From: an uncultured Kiritimatiellota bacterium
Lineage (GTDB): Bacteria > Verrucomicrobiota > Kiritimatiellia > RFP12 > UBA1067
Assembly: GCA_934635225.1 (NCBI GenBank)
Contig: CAKTYZ010000014.1
Coordinates: 43,080 to 107,079, forward strand
Direction of reading: 5' to 3'
Length of the DNA: 64,000 nt
The position numbers and the translations under genes are program-made. How positions within the stretch are numbered: the first letter of the stretch is position 1; each line of letters opens with the position of its first letter. Shown in pieces: positions 8,390-16,803 of this stretch. The notes beneath the pieces are model-generated. The model saw only the letters and a list, made by a program, of their open reading frames with translations, was not told where the DNA came from and did not search any database.

Positions 8390-9442
8390 ATGGCATGCAA
8401 TAAGAAGTGCGCGAAGAAGGCGGCCGCGCCAAAGGCCGCGGAGAAGCTCTTCGAAGGCTACGAGCGTCGTGAGGCGAAGGTTCTCGCCGCGCTGAAGCCC
8501 TACGGCATCAAATCGATTGAGGAGTGCGCCGACATCTGCAAGAAGGCGGGCTTCGATCCCTACAAGATCGTCGAAGAGACGCAGCCGATCTGCTTCGAAA
8601 ACGCCAAGTGGGCCTACACGGTCGGTGCGGCAATGGCGATCAAGAAGGGCTGCACGAAGGCGAAGGACGCGGCGGCGGAGATCGGCATCGGCCTTCAGTC
8701 GTTCTGCATTCCGGGGTCGGTTGCGGAGAACCGCAAGGTCGGCCTTGGCCACGGCAACCTCGGCGCGATGCTGCTTGACGATGCGACGGAGTGCTTCGCG
8801 TTCCTCGCGGGCCACGAGTCGTTTGCGGCGGCTGAAGGCGCGATCAAGATCGCCCTCAACGCGAACAAGGTCCGCAAGACGAATCTCCGCGTCATCCTGA
8901 ACGGCCTCGGCAAGGACGCGGCGTACATCATCAGTCGCATCAACGGCTTCACATACGTCAAGACGGCCTTCGACAACAAGAAGGAGAAGCTCCGCGTCGT
9001 CGAGGAGAAGGCGTTTTCGAAGGGTCCGCGCGCGGCGGTCAAGTGCTATGGCGCGGACAACGTCCCCGAAGGCGTCGCGATCATGCAGGCTGAGAACGTC
9101 GGCGTTTCGATCACGGGCAACTCCACGAATCCGACGCGTTTCCAGCATCCTGTCGCCGGCACCTACAAGAAGTGGTGCTGGGAGAACGGGCGCAAGTACT
9201 TCTCCGTCGCCTCGGGCGGCGGCACGGGCCGCACCCTCCACCCCGACAACATGGCGGCGGGTCCGTCCAGTTACGGCATGACGGACACGATGGGTCGCAT
9301 GCATTCCGATGCGCAGTTCGCGGGATCCTCCTCGGTCCCGGCGCACGTCGAGATGATGGGCCTCATCGGCATGGGCAACAACCCGATGGTTGGCGCGACC
9401 GTCGCCGTCGCAGTTGCGGTCGAGGAGAGCTTCAAGAAGTAA
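8390..9442 (+). CDS. GGGtGRT family protein
   Basis: 350 residues containing the family-naming motif as SGGGTGRT, followed by HPDNMAAGPSSYGMTDTMGRMH and a glycine/alanine-rich C-terminus. The N-terminus is lysine-rich with two early cysteines (MACNKKCAKK), and more cysteines occur in ADICKK and GCTKAK. No catalytic activity is known for the family. It follows the NifU-like gene after 51 bases with its own AAAGGAAC ribosome site, and a strong terminator follows, so the two genes form a closed two-gene operon. Confidence 0.88.
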   Translation: MACNKKCAKKAAAPKAAEKLFEGYERREAKVLAALKPYGIKSIEECADICKKAGFDPYKIVEETQPICFENAKWAYTVGAAMAIKKGCTKAKDAAAEIGIGLQSFCIPGSVAENRKVGLGHGNLGAMLLDDATECFAFLAGHESFAAAEGAIKIALNANKVRKTNLRVILNGLGKDAAYIISRINGFTYVKTAFDNKKEKLRVVEEKAFSKGPRAAVKCYGADNVPEGVAIMQAENVGVSITGNSTNPTRFQHPVAGTYKKWCWENGRKYFSVASGGGTGRTLHPDNMAAGPSSYGMTDTMGRMHSDAQFAGSSSVPAHVEMMGLIGMGNNPMVGATVAVAVAVEESFKK

Positions 9443-9482
9443 TCCTCAGGCATTCATTGGCTTTCCACAAGAAAGTTGGAAG

Positions 9483-9511
9483 ACCCCCTTGCGCACGCAA
9501 GGGGGTTTTTG
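9483..9511 (+). terminator. Intrinsic terminator after GGGtGRT gene
   Basis: ACCCCCTTGCG and CGCAAGGGGG form a GC-rich hairpin directly followed by TTTTT. It separates the two-gene operon from the tRNA-Val promoter a few bases downstream. Confidence 0.9.
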
Positions 9512-9512
9512 A

Positions 9513-9518
9513 TATACT
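9513..9518 (+). promoter_or_regulatory. -10 element of tRNA-Val
   Basis: TATACT preceded by TGA (extended -10). It lies just behind the terminator T-run and 12 bases before the tRNA 5' end. No other promoter is evident before cytX. Confidence 0.6.
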
Positions 9519-9530
9519 ACACCTCAATGA

Positions 9531-9607
9531 GGGCTATTAGCTCAGTTGGTTAGAGCGCTTCCTTGACATGGAAGAGGTCAGTGGTTCGAATCCACTATAG
9601 CCCACCA
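9531..9607 (+). tRNA. tRNA-Val (anticodon GAC)
   Basis: A 77-base cloverleaf: acceptor GGGCTAT pairs with ATAGCCC. The D-arm is GCTC/GAGC. The anticodon stem CTTCC/GGAAG carries loop TTGACAT (anticodon GAC, valine codons GUC/GUU). The T-arm has TTCGAAT, and the 3' CCA is encoded. It lies 32 bases before a TPP riboswitch aptamer with no obvious promoter or terminator between. Confidence 0.97.
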
Positions 9608-9619
9608 AAATCAAAGTAG

Positions 9620-9639
9620 GTCTCGGCGTAAGCCGGGAC
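9620..9639 (+). other. GNRA-capped hairpin between tRNA-Val and TPP riboswitch
   Basis: GTCTCGGC and GCCGGGAC pair over 8 positions (one G-U) around a GTAA tetraloop. There is no T-run after it, so it is not a classical terminator. It may protect the 5' end of the riboswitch RNA after tRNA 3' processing; this is inference. Confidence 0.55.
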
Positions 9640-9722
9640 ATGGGGTGCTAAGGGAATGGGTGGTCCCTTTGGCTGAGAAAATACCCATGAACCTGATCCG
9701 GGTAATGCCGGCGGAGGAAGTG
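9640..9722 (+). promoter_or_regulatory. TPP riboswitch (thi box)
   Basis: The conserved aptamer elements occur in order: GGGGTGC, a short P3 hairpin (AAGGGA/TCCCTT), GGCTGAGA, ATACCC, GAACCTGATCCGGGTAATGC and GCGGAGGAAGT. The 3' conserved strand contains the GGAGGAAG ribosome site of the following transporter, whose ATG is at 9727, so ligand binding should directly hide the ribosome site. No terminator hairpin is seen, which favours translational control. Confidence 0.95.
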
Positions 9723-9726
9723 ACAG

Positions 9727-10860
9727 ATGAATAAGACGGGTGTCTTCAATCATGGTTTGATTTGGTTTGGCGCGGCGGTGTCCGTAGCCGAAATCGAGGC
9801 TGGTTTGCAGTCCGGCGACAATTGGACCGCACTGGTTCTCGGGCATTTGCTGGGGGGTGTCTTGCTTTTTGCGGCGGGTCTTTTGGGTGCGCGGACAGGC
9901 GAGAACGCGATGGAAACGACGCGGCGTGCGTTTGGCGGCTGGGGTATGCGCCTCTTTGCATTGCTCAATGTCCTGCAGCTTGTCGGCTGGACGACGGTGA
10001 TGATTGCGCAGGGATCGGCGGCGGCTTCGGCGCTTGCGGGCGGTTGGTCGCCGATCGGATGCGCCGTGGTCTTGGGCGTGTTGGTCGCCGCTTGGGTGCT
10101 TATTGGCCTTGATGACACGCATCGCATTGCGACGGGCGCAATGGCTCTTCTGGCGGTCCTGTCCGTCTTTCTGACGGTACGTCTCATCGGACTGCCGTCC
10201 GTTGAGACGGGCGCGGCGGAGCCGCTTGGCTTTTGGCCGGCGTTTGAACTCTCCGTCGCCATGCCGCTGTCGTGGTTGCCGCTCGTTTCGGACTATACGC
10301 GACGCGCGACGCGTCCTATCGCCTGTACGGCAGCCTCGGCTGGCGTCTATACGCTCGTCAGCATCTGGATGTATGCATTGGGCATTCTCCTGACGAGTCG
10401 CGGGCAGACGAGCCTGACGACGGGCATTCTCGCTTGCGGGCTTGGCATGGCGGGGCTGGTGGTCGTTGTCATTTCGACAGTGACGACGACGTTCTTGGAC
10501 GCGTATTCGGCGGGCGAGTCATCTCGGGTCTTCTCGTCTCGGCTGAAGCCGAAAGCCATCGGTGTCGCCGTTTGTGCTCTTGGAACCGTCTTGGCTTGGA
10601 CGGGCATTGTGGATCGTTATGTCGGTTTCCTCTGTCTGATCGCTTCCGTTTTTGCGCCCATGGCAGCGGTTTTGCTCGTGAACTGCTTTGTTGTCCGCCG
10701 CTCCTGCCCGTGTTGGAATGCTGCCGCGTGGCTCGTGGGCACACTGACGTACCATTACGCGTCTGGCTCTCCCATTGGCCCGACCCTGACGGCGTTGCTC
10801 GTTTCGGGCGGGCTCGCGCTGATGGGGCGGCTGTGCAGGCGTTTTCGCGAAGGGCTGTAG
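9727..10860 (+). CDS. cytX: Hydroxymethylpyrimidine/thiamine-precursor permease CytX
   Basis: 377-residue integral membrane protein of the NCS1 cytosine/purine permease type, with about ten hydrophobic segments and very few charged residues. The first helix begins GLIWFGAAVSVAEIEAG, matching CytX-like transporters. The TPP riboswitch directly ahead ties it to thiamine metabolism, where CytX is the predicted importer of the HMP moiety. The start is fixed by the riboswitch-embedded GGAGGAAG 7 bases upstream. No thiamine biosynthetic genes are in the window. Confidence 0.87.
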   Translation: MNKTGVFNHGLIWFGAAVSVAEIEAGLQSGDNWTALVLGHLLGGVLLFAAGLLGARTGENAMETTRRAFGGWGMRLFALLNVLQLVGWTTVMIAQGSAAASALAGGWSPIGCAVVLGVLVAAWVLIGLDDTHRIATGAMALLAVLSVFLTVRLIGLPSVETGAAEPLGFWPAFELSVAMPLSWLPLVSDYTRRATRPIACTAASAGVYTLVSIWMYALGILLTSRGQTSLTTGILACGLGMAGLVVVVISTVTTTFLDAYSAGESSRVFSSRLKPKAIGVAVCALGTVLAWTGIVDRYVGFLCLIASVFAPMAAVLLVNCFVVRRSCPCWNAAAWLVGTLTYHYASGSPIGPTLTALLVSGGLALMGRLCRRFREGL

Positions 10861-10986
10861 GCGGCGCGAGAACGCGCAGGATGCGGCCTGCGCGTTTCTC
10901 GCTCTTTTGCCGCAGCAAAAACGCGTCGCTTGTGCGATGCTTGCCGCCGCTGAAATTCGATGTGTCAGCGAGATCCCATTTTGTGG

Positions 10987-10992
10987 TATAAT
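10987..10992 (+). promoter_or_regulatory. -10 element of glyS (extended -10)
   Basis: TATAAT preceded by TGG, 10 bases before the glyS ATG at 11003. The expected leader is about 4 bases, too short for a ribosome site. Confidence 0.65.
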
Positions 10993-11002
10993 ATCGCCCA
11001 CT

Positions 11003-12646
11003 ATGGCAGAAGAGAACAAGTCGTCGTTGGACGCCCTGAGCGCGCTGTGCAAGCGCCGTGGGTTCATCTATCATTCTTCCGAAATCTACGGCGGCATGCC
11101 GGGCTTCTGGGACTATGGCCCGCTTGGCTGCGAACTGAAGGCGAACGTCAAGCAGGCGTGGTGGCAGTTCACCGTTCGCGAGCGCGAGGATGTCGCTGGC
11201 TTGGACGCGACGATCATCATGCACCCGAAGATCTGGAAAGCGTCGGGCCATCTCGACACGTTCGCCGACCCGATGACGATGTGCAAGGTCTGCAAGAAGC
11301 TCATGCGCGCCGACCAGGTGAAGGACATTTACGCGGACCAGAAGAAGAAACCCCAGCCCAAGGTCGCGGGTTCGGAGTTCTTTTGCCCGTACTGCGGCGG
11401 CGAACTGACTGAGCCGAAGCCGTTCAACCTCATGTTCAAGACGGTCGTCGGTCCGATTGACGATCCGTCGAACGTCGCATATCTTCGCCCTGAGACGGCA
11501 CAGGCGATCTTCGCGCAGTTCACGAACGTGACGGCGACCTCGCGCATGACTGTTCCTTATGGCATCGCGCAGATGGGCAAGAGCTTCCGCAACGAGGTGA
11601 CGCCGCGCAATTACACGTTCCGCAGCCGCGAGTTCGAGCAGATGGAGCTCGAATTCTTCATCCGCCCCGACGAGGCGATTGAGCTTCAGTACGGTCATGT
11701 CGTGACGCTGGCGGACAATCCCGACCTCAACGGACCCGTACAGGACGACTGGGGCTGGGAAGTCTGGCACAAGTACTGGGTCGAGCAGCGCAAGAAGTTC
11801 TTGAACGCGGTGGGTCTTCCGACCGAGCACTTCGTCGAGTACTGGCAGAAGCCAGACGAACTCGCTCACTATGCCCGCGCGACGGTGGATATCGAGTATT
11901 CGTTCCCGTTCGGCGTGCAGGAACTGGAGGGTATTGCCGCGCGTTCGGACTTTGACCTCTCGCAGCACCAGAACTACTCAAAGGTGCCGCAGACGGTTTT
12001 TGACGATCCGCTGAAGCAGGCGTGCAAGAAACTTTCCGACGAGCAGAAAGCCGCGTTCATCGAGAAGACCCAGAAGGACTGGGTGGCGCGCAAGCAGAAG
12101 GCCCTCTCCGCCAAGGCAGGCAAAGAGGTCTCCTTTACTGCCGAAGAGACGGCCGATATCGTCGCGAAAGCGAAGACGTTCTGCGAGAACCTGTTTGACG
12201 GCAAGTACGTGCCGCATGTGATTGAGCCTTCGGCGGGCGTGGACCGTCTGATGCTGGCGCTTCTTTGCGAGGCGTATGAAGAGCAGAAACTGACGGACGA
12301 GAAGGGCAGGGAGGACATCCGCACGGTCCTTCACTTCAACCCGAAGGTCGCTCCGGTGAAGGTCGCAATTTTCCCGCTCATCAAGAAGGACCCCGATCAG
12401 GACCGTCTTGCGCGTGAGATCTTCCACAAGCTCCAGAAGAAGGTCAATTGCCAGTGGGACGTCTCCGGGGCGATTGGCCGCCGTTACCGCCGTCAGGACG
12501 AGGCGGGCACGCCGTGGTGCATCACCGTTGACGCGCAGACCGTCCAGGACGGCACGTTCACGGTGCGTGAGCGTGATTCGATGGAGCAGAAGCGCATGAC
12601 GTATGGCGAGTTTCTCGCGATGATGTATGAGGCTCTGGAGTTCTGA
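11003..12646 (+). CDS. glyS: Glycyl-tRNA synthetase (alpha2 type)
   Basis: 547 residues, class II aminoacyl-tRNA synthetase of the single-chain dimeric type. Visible are KRRGFIYHSSEIYGGMPGFWDYGPLG, a zinc-type insertion CKVCKK...CPYCGG, FNLMFKT, the motif 2 region RPETAQAIF...GKSFRNEVTPRN, and motif 3 IEPSAGVDRLMLALL. A C-terminal anticodon-binding domain follows (KVAIFPLIKKD). The start at 11003 is chosen because the -10 lies just upstream and MAEENKSSLDALSALCKRRG fits the family; an open frame 32 codons longer would begin upstream of that promoter. adk follows after 35 bases. Confidence 0.95.
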   Translation: MAEENKSSLDALSALCKRRGFIYHSSEIYGGMPGFWDYGPLGCELKANVKQAWWQFTVREREDVAGLDATIIMHPKIWKASGHLDTFADPMTMCKVCKKLMRADQVKDIYADQKKKPQPKVAGSEFFCPYCGGELTEPKPFNLMFKTVVGPIDDPSNVAYLRPETAQAIFAQFTNVTATSRMTVPYGIAQMGKSFRNEVTPRNYTFRSREFEQMELEFFIRPDEAIELQYGHVVTLADNPDLNGPVQDDWGWEVWHKYWVEQRKKFLNAVGLPTEHFVEYWQKPDELAHYARATVDIEYSFPFGVQELEGIAARSDFDLSQHQNYSKVPQTVFDDPLKQACKKLSDEQKAAFIEKTQKDWVARKQKALSAKAGKEVSFTAEETADIVAKAKTFCENLFDGKYVPHVIEPSAGVDRLMLALLCEAYEEQKLTDEKGREDIRTVLHFNPKVAPVKVAIFPLIKKDPDQDRLAREIFHKLQKKVNCQWDVSGAIGRRYRRQDEAGTPWCITVDAQTVQDGTFTVRERDSMEQKRMTYGEFLAMMYEALEF

Positions 12647-12681
12647 CATTTGACAAAGGACAACAAGGAAAGCTCGAAACA

Positions 12682-13314
12682 ATGAACATCGTCATTCTGT
12701 TGGGAGCCCCGGGTTCGGGGAAAGGAACGATCGCGGGCCGTCTCGCGAGCGAGAACGGCAATCTGAAGCATGTCTCGTCCGGAGACCTCCTCCGAGGAGC
12801 AGTAGCGAAAGGTACGCCGGCAGGCCTTGAGGCGAAAGGCTACATGGAGAAGGGCGCTCTCGTGCCAGATGCGCTTATCGCCCAGATGATCAAGGACGTG
12901 ATCGCCGAGACCTCTGGCGAAGTCACGATGCTTCTTGACGGCTTCCCGCGCAATGTCGCGCAGGCCGAGATCCTGGAGCAGACGGGTGCGCCGGTTCGTT
13001 CGGTCGTTCTCGTGGACGTGCCGGACGAAATCATCGCCGACCGCATTGCGGGTCGTCGCACATGTCCGAAATGCAAGGCGGGATATCACGTCAAGGCGTT
13101 GCCTCCGAAGGTCGAGGGCGTCTGCGACAAGTGCGGCGCCGAACTCGTCATCCGCAAGGACGACAATCCAGACACGGTGAAGGACCGTCTCATCGTCTAC
13201 CACCGCGAGACTGAGCCGCTGATTCTATTTTACGAGAGGAAGGGCCTTTTGCGCAAGATCAACGGCAACCAAGGCCCCGAGAACAACGCGAAGGCTTTCC
13301 TCGCGGCAATGTGA
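12682..13314 (+). CDS. adk: Adenylate kinase
   Basis: 210 residues, interconverts ATP + AMP and 2 ADP. The P-loop is GAPGSGKGT (residues 8-16), the AMP-binding region HVSSGDLLR, and the DGFPRN motif is intact. The LID domain is the zinc type with two Cys pairs (CPKC and CDKC), as in many Gram-positive and some anaerobic Gram-negative enzymes. It is translationally close to map (4-base gap). The adk-map pair is normally attached to the ribosomal alpha operon, which here is about 29 kb away. Confidence 0.96.
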   Translation: MNIVILLGAPGSGKGTIAGRLASENGNLKHVSSGDLLRGAVAKGTPAGLEAKGYMEKGALVPDALIAQMIKDVIAETSGEVTMLLDGFPRNVAQAEILEQTGAPVRSVVLVDVPDEIIADRIAGRRTCPKCKAGYHVKALPPKVEGVCDKCGAELVIRKDDNPDTVKDRLIVYHRETEPLILFYERKGLLRKINGNQGPENNAKAFLAAM

Positions 13315-13318
13315 AGCT

Positions 13319-14089
13319 GTGAAAGTCGACATCAAGAGCAAGGCCGAGATCGCCCGCATGCGCGAGGCGTGTCGGATGAGCGCGGAGATTCGCGACATCT
13401 GCGCGAACGCCGTTGCGCCGGGCGTGACGACGGGCGAGCTCGACGATCTCGTCGTCGCCTATTGCAAGAAGCACAATGTCAAGGCAAGCTTCTACGGGTG
13501 CGAGGGCTTTCCCGGGCATCTGTGCGTCTCCCTGAATGACGAGGTCATCCACGGCATCCCTTCGCATCACCGTGTGATCATGCCAGGCGACCTCGTGAAG
13601 ACGGATGTCGGTATCTTCAGGGACGGTTTCCATGGGGATACGTCGCGCACGGTGATGTTGGGCGTGACGGACCCTGAGGCCATCCGTCTCGTCGAAACGA
13701 CAAAGGCGTGCTTGAAGGCGGGAATCGCCGCATGCGGACCGGGCGTGCATCTCGGCGATGTCGGCTATGCGATTGAGTCGGTCGCCGAGGCGGCGGGCTT
13801 CGGTGTCGTGCGCGACTGGATTGGGCATGGCGTGGGACGCACGGTCCATGAAGACCCGGAGGTGCCGAACTACGGCAAGCCAGGCACGAAGCTTGTCCTC
13901 CGTCCGGGGATGACGATCGCGATCGAACCGATGATTGCATTGACCAAGAAAGGGGAACGGACGCTGGTCCTGGAGAACGATTGGACGGTCGTGACGCGAG
14001 ACCGCTGTCTCTCTGCCCATTTCGAGCACACGGTCGCCATCACGGACGACGGGTGCGAGGTCCTCACTTTGCCGGCGGATTATCCCTGA
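13319..14089 (+). CDS. map: Type I methionine aminopeptidase
   Basis: 256 residues, removes N-terminal Met. It starts with GTG 4 bases after the adk stop. The metal ligands are all visible: Asp in VKTDVGI, Asp in HGDTSRTV, His in GHGVGRTVHE, Glu in IEPMI and Glu in HFEHTVAIT. No SH3 or zinc-finger N-terminal extension is present, so it is the short bacterial form. It is the last gene of the glyS-adk-map run. Confidence 0.95.
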   Translation: MKVDIKSKAEIARMREACRMSAEIRDICANAVAPGVTTGELDDLVVAYCKKHNVKASFYGCEGFPGHLCVSLNDEVIHGIPSHHRVIMPGDLVKTDVGIFRDGFHGDTSRTVMLGVTDPEAIRLVETTKACLKAGIAACGPGVHLGDVGYAIESVAEAAGFGVVRDWIGHGVGRTVHEDPEVPNYGKPGTKLVLRPGMTIAIEPMIALTKKGERTLVLENDWTVVTRDRCLSAHFEHTVAITDDGCEVLTLPADYP

Positions 14090-14185
14090 AATCCTTAAGC
14101 CCGAAGGCGCTTCGGTCGAATGGCGGCTGATTGCTTGGGGGTGGATGGTCCGCCGGCTTTGACAACTCAGAAAGGAAACGAAAGA

Positions 14186-16780
14186 ATGAATCGAATGACA
14201 ATGTTGTTGGCGGCGGGCCTGAGTGCGTTTACGGTCTGTGGCTCTGACGGTGCATCGGGTACGCGCTGTCCGGCGCTCGACGCGGCATCTTGGTCGGAGA
14301 GCGTGTGGATTTCGGCGGTCGACGCCCCGGTGGTTGATACGACTGTCGGAGAGGGCGCGTTGGCGGCACCTGGCACGAGTTGGTTCGTGCGCGAACTCGC
14401 GAACGAGGGCGAGGTCGTTTCCGCGACGTGGATGACGGCGGGCCTTGGCGTCTATGAACTGTATGTAAACGGGGTGCGCATCGGCACGGACTTCCTGAAG
14501 CCGGGCTTCACGCATGCCATGAAGACGAAATACGCCTTCACCTACGACGTGACGGAATCCCTTCGCAAGGGGAAGGGCGAGGCGAACGTCTTTGCGGCCG
14601 AAGTCTCGGCGGGCTGGTGGCGAGACAAGATCGTGACCCCGGCGGGACACAAGGGCTTCATCGGGCGCAAGAGCGCGTTTCGCGGCGTTCTTGAGGTCAA
14701 GCTCGCCGATGGCACGACGCGTCGTTACGGCACGAATGTGCAGAACTGGAAGGCGGGCATCGCCGGACCTGTCACGCGCGCGTCAATATTCGATGGCGAA
14801 CATTATGACGCGCGACTTCAGCCGGGTACGGCGCGCTGGAAAGATTTTGCCGCGCCGGAGGAGAACGACGAGTTCAAGGGCGAGATCTTGCCGACGGATG
14901 GAGCGGAAGTCGTGCTGCGGCGTGACAAGACGCTGAAGCCAGTGAAGGCTTACACGTGGAAGGGCGTCGAGGGCGCGTCGGATGCGGCGTTCGGCAAAGT
15001 CAAGGTTGTGCGCGAGTTCGAGCCAGATGGCCCGATCATGCTGGGCGCAGGCGAGACGCTCGTCGTCGATTTCGGACAGAATGCGGCAGCCGTCCCCTCC
15101 TTCCGCTTTTCGGCTCCTGCAGGGACAGTCCTGACGGCACTCCCGGCGGAGATGCTCAACGACAACGGCGGCCTCAAGTCGCGTGGCAACGACGGCCCTG
15201 AAGGCAGCGTCTACCGCGTCAACCTGCGTTCGGGCTATCAGAACGGGCGTCTCGTTCAGTATACGTTTGCGGGGACGGATGTCGAGGCGTATCTGCCGCG
15301 CTTCACCTTTTTCGGATACCGCTACATCTCGGTCACGGCGACGGCACCTGTCCAGATCGCGCGCTTTGAGAGCGTGCCGGTGACATCCATCACAAAAGAG
15401 ATGGAGCGAGGTTCGCTCGTGACGGGCGACAAGGACGTGAACCAGCTCATCTCGAACGTTTACTGGGGGCAGCTCTCGAACTACCTTTCCGTGCCGACGG
15501 ACTGTCCGCAGCGCAACGAACGTCTCGGATGGGCGGCTGACACGCAGGTCTTCTGCGAGGCGGCGAGCTTCAATGCGAATGTCTACGACTTCTTGCGCAA
15601 GTGGATGCGTGACGAGCGCGACAGTCAGGACCCGCGCGGCGGTTTTCCGGGTGTCGCGCCGTTCGGGCAGTACGGCAACGACCCGATGCGTCTGGGCTGG
15701 GCGGACGCGGGCGTGATCGTCCCTTACCAGATGTTCAAGCAGTTCGGCGACCGTCGCATTGTAGATGAGAACTGGGCGGCAATGGCGAAATTCGTTGCGC
15801 GCGTCAATGAGACGAAATACGCTCACGAGGCGATCGCCGCGGAATGCGGCGACTACCAGTGGAACGACTGGCTTTCGCTCACGAAGTTGGAAAGTTGCCC
15901 GTACAAGCCTGAATATTCTGCGTTTGAGAAGGGTCCGGACGGTCGGAGACGCACAAAGTCGGATGCGCTTCGCTACTGGGACTACCTCGGCGGATGCTAT
16001 TGGGCGTGGGATGCGCAGATGATGTCCGAGATGGCCGAGCAGACGGGGCGCACGGCGGAAGTCGCAACATATCGCGCAATGTCCGATGCGGCGAAGGACT
16101 ACTTGAAGAAGAACTTTTTTGCGACGGACGATGGAACGATTCTGCCGCTCTTCAAGGGCATGCAGACGCCGGCGCTCTTTGCGCTCAAACTCGGCCTTGT
16201 TGCGGGCGAATCCAAGGCGAAGACGATTGCCGACCTTGAGGCGAGCATCGACGCGGGCGGCGGCACGCTGCACACGGGCTTCCTCGGCACGTCCATCGTG
16301 ATGGACACGCTGACCGAGAACGGACTCGCCTCGCGTGCCTATTCGCTTCTGCTCAACCACCAGTTCCCGGGTTGGCTCTATTCGGTCGATCAGGGCGCGA
16401 CGACGATCTGGGAGCGCTGGAACAGCTACACGAAGAAGGACGGCTTCGGGCCCGTCGGCATGAACAGCTTCAACCATTACGCCTATGGCGCGGTACTGGC
16501 TTGGATTTACAAGACGGCGGCGGGCATTGCCGCAGATCCGAAGGTCCCGGGCTTCAAGAACATTGTCATGGCGCCGGTCCCGGATCGCCGTCTTGGCTCA
16601 GTCAAGGCGGTGTACAAGTCGGCGGCGGGCCTGATTCGCAGCGCATGGCACTTTGAAGGTTCGGAATGGGTTTGGTCGTTCACGGTCCCTGCGGGCGCGA
16701 CGGCTGACGTATGCTTGCCTGGCGAGACGACCATCCGTCGGTATGTCGCGGGTGATTACGTCCTTCGCAAGAAGCTTTAA
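14186..16780 (+). CDS. Secreted alpha-L-rhamnosidase (GH78)
   Basis: 864 residues. The ATG at 14186 follows AAAGGAAA and gives a signal peptide (MNRMTMLLAAGLSAFTVC...); the frame is open 22 codons further but adds no signal-like sequence. The N-terminal region (GLGVYELYVNGVRIGTDFLKPG...) matches the rhamnosidase beta-sandwich. The six-hairpin catalytic domain has the hallmark DCPQRNERLGWAADTQVF around Cys440, WNDW, and the late TIWERWNSY. The enzyme releases rhamnose from rhamnogalacturonan or similar glycans. The next gene, with pectin-type domains, is 23 bases downstream, suggesting an operon. Confidence 0.92.
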   Translation: MNRMTMLLAAGLSAFTVCGSDGASGTRCPALDAASWSESVWISAVDAPVVDTTVGEGALAAPGTSWFVRELANEGEVVSATWMTAGLGVYELYVNGVRIGTDFLKPGFTHAMKTKYAFTYDVTESLRKGKGEANVFAAEVSAGWWRDKIVTPAGHKGFIGRKSAFRGVLEVKLADGTTRRYGTNVQNWKAGIAGPVTRASIFDGEHYDARLQPGTARWKDFAAPEENDEFKGEILPTDGAEVVLRRDKTLKPVKAYTWKGVEGASDAAFGKVKVVREFEPDGPIMLGAGETLVVDFGQNAAAVPSFRFSAPAGTVLTALPAEMLNDNGGLKSRGNDGPEGSVYRVNLRSGYQNGRLVQYTFAGTDVEAYLPRFTFFGYRYISVTATAPVQIARFESVPVTSITKEMERGSLVTGDKDVNQLISNVYWGQLSNYLSVPTDCPQRNERLGWAADTQVFCEAASFNANVYDFLRKWMRDERDSQDPRGGFPGVAPFGQYGNDPMRLGWADAGVIVPYQMFKQFGDRRIVDENWAAMAKFVARVNETKYAHEAIAAECGDYQWNDWLSLTKLESCPYKPEYSAFEKGPDGRRRTKSDALRYWDYLGGCYWAWDAQMMSEMAEQTGRTAEVATYRAMSDAAKDYLKKNFFATDDGTILPLFKGMQTPALFALKLGLVAGESKAKTIADLEASIDAGGGTLHTGFLGTSIVMDTLTENGLASRAYSLLLNHQFPGWLYSVDQGATTIWERWNSYTKKDGFGPVGMNSFNHYAYGAVLAWIYKTAAGIAADPKVPGFKNIVMAPVPDRRLGSVKAVYKSAAGLIRSAWHFEGSEWVWSFTVPAGATADVCLPGETTIRRYVAGDYVLRKKL

Positions 16781-16803
16781 GAGTCCCTTTGGGAGGGTTG
16801 CTG

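Noticed and set aside
7628..9346. Long minus-strand open frame opposite the NifU-like and GGGtGRT genes
   Set aside because: It is arginine-rich GC-codon mirror sequence without family resemblance or ribosome site; the plus-strand genes are clear.
10907..11002. Extended start for glycyl-tRNA synthetase
   Set aside because: It would begin upstream of the glyS -10 box, and the added residues are unlike the family.
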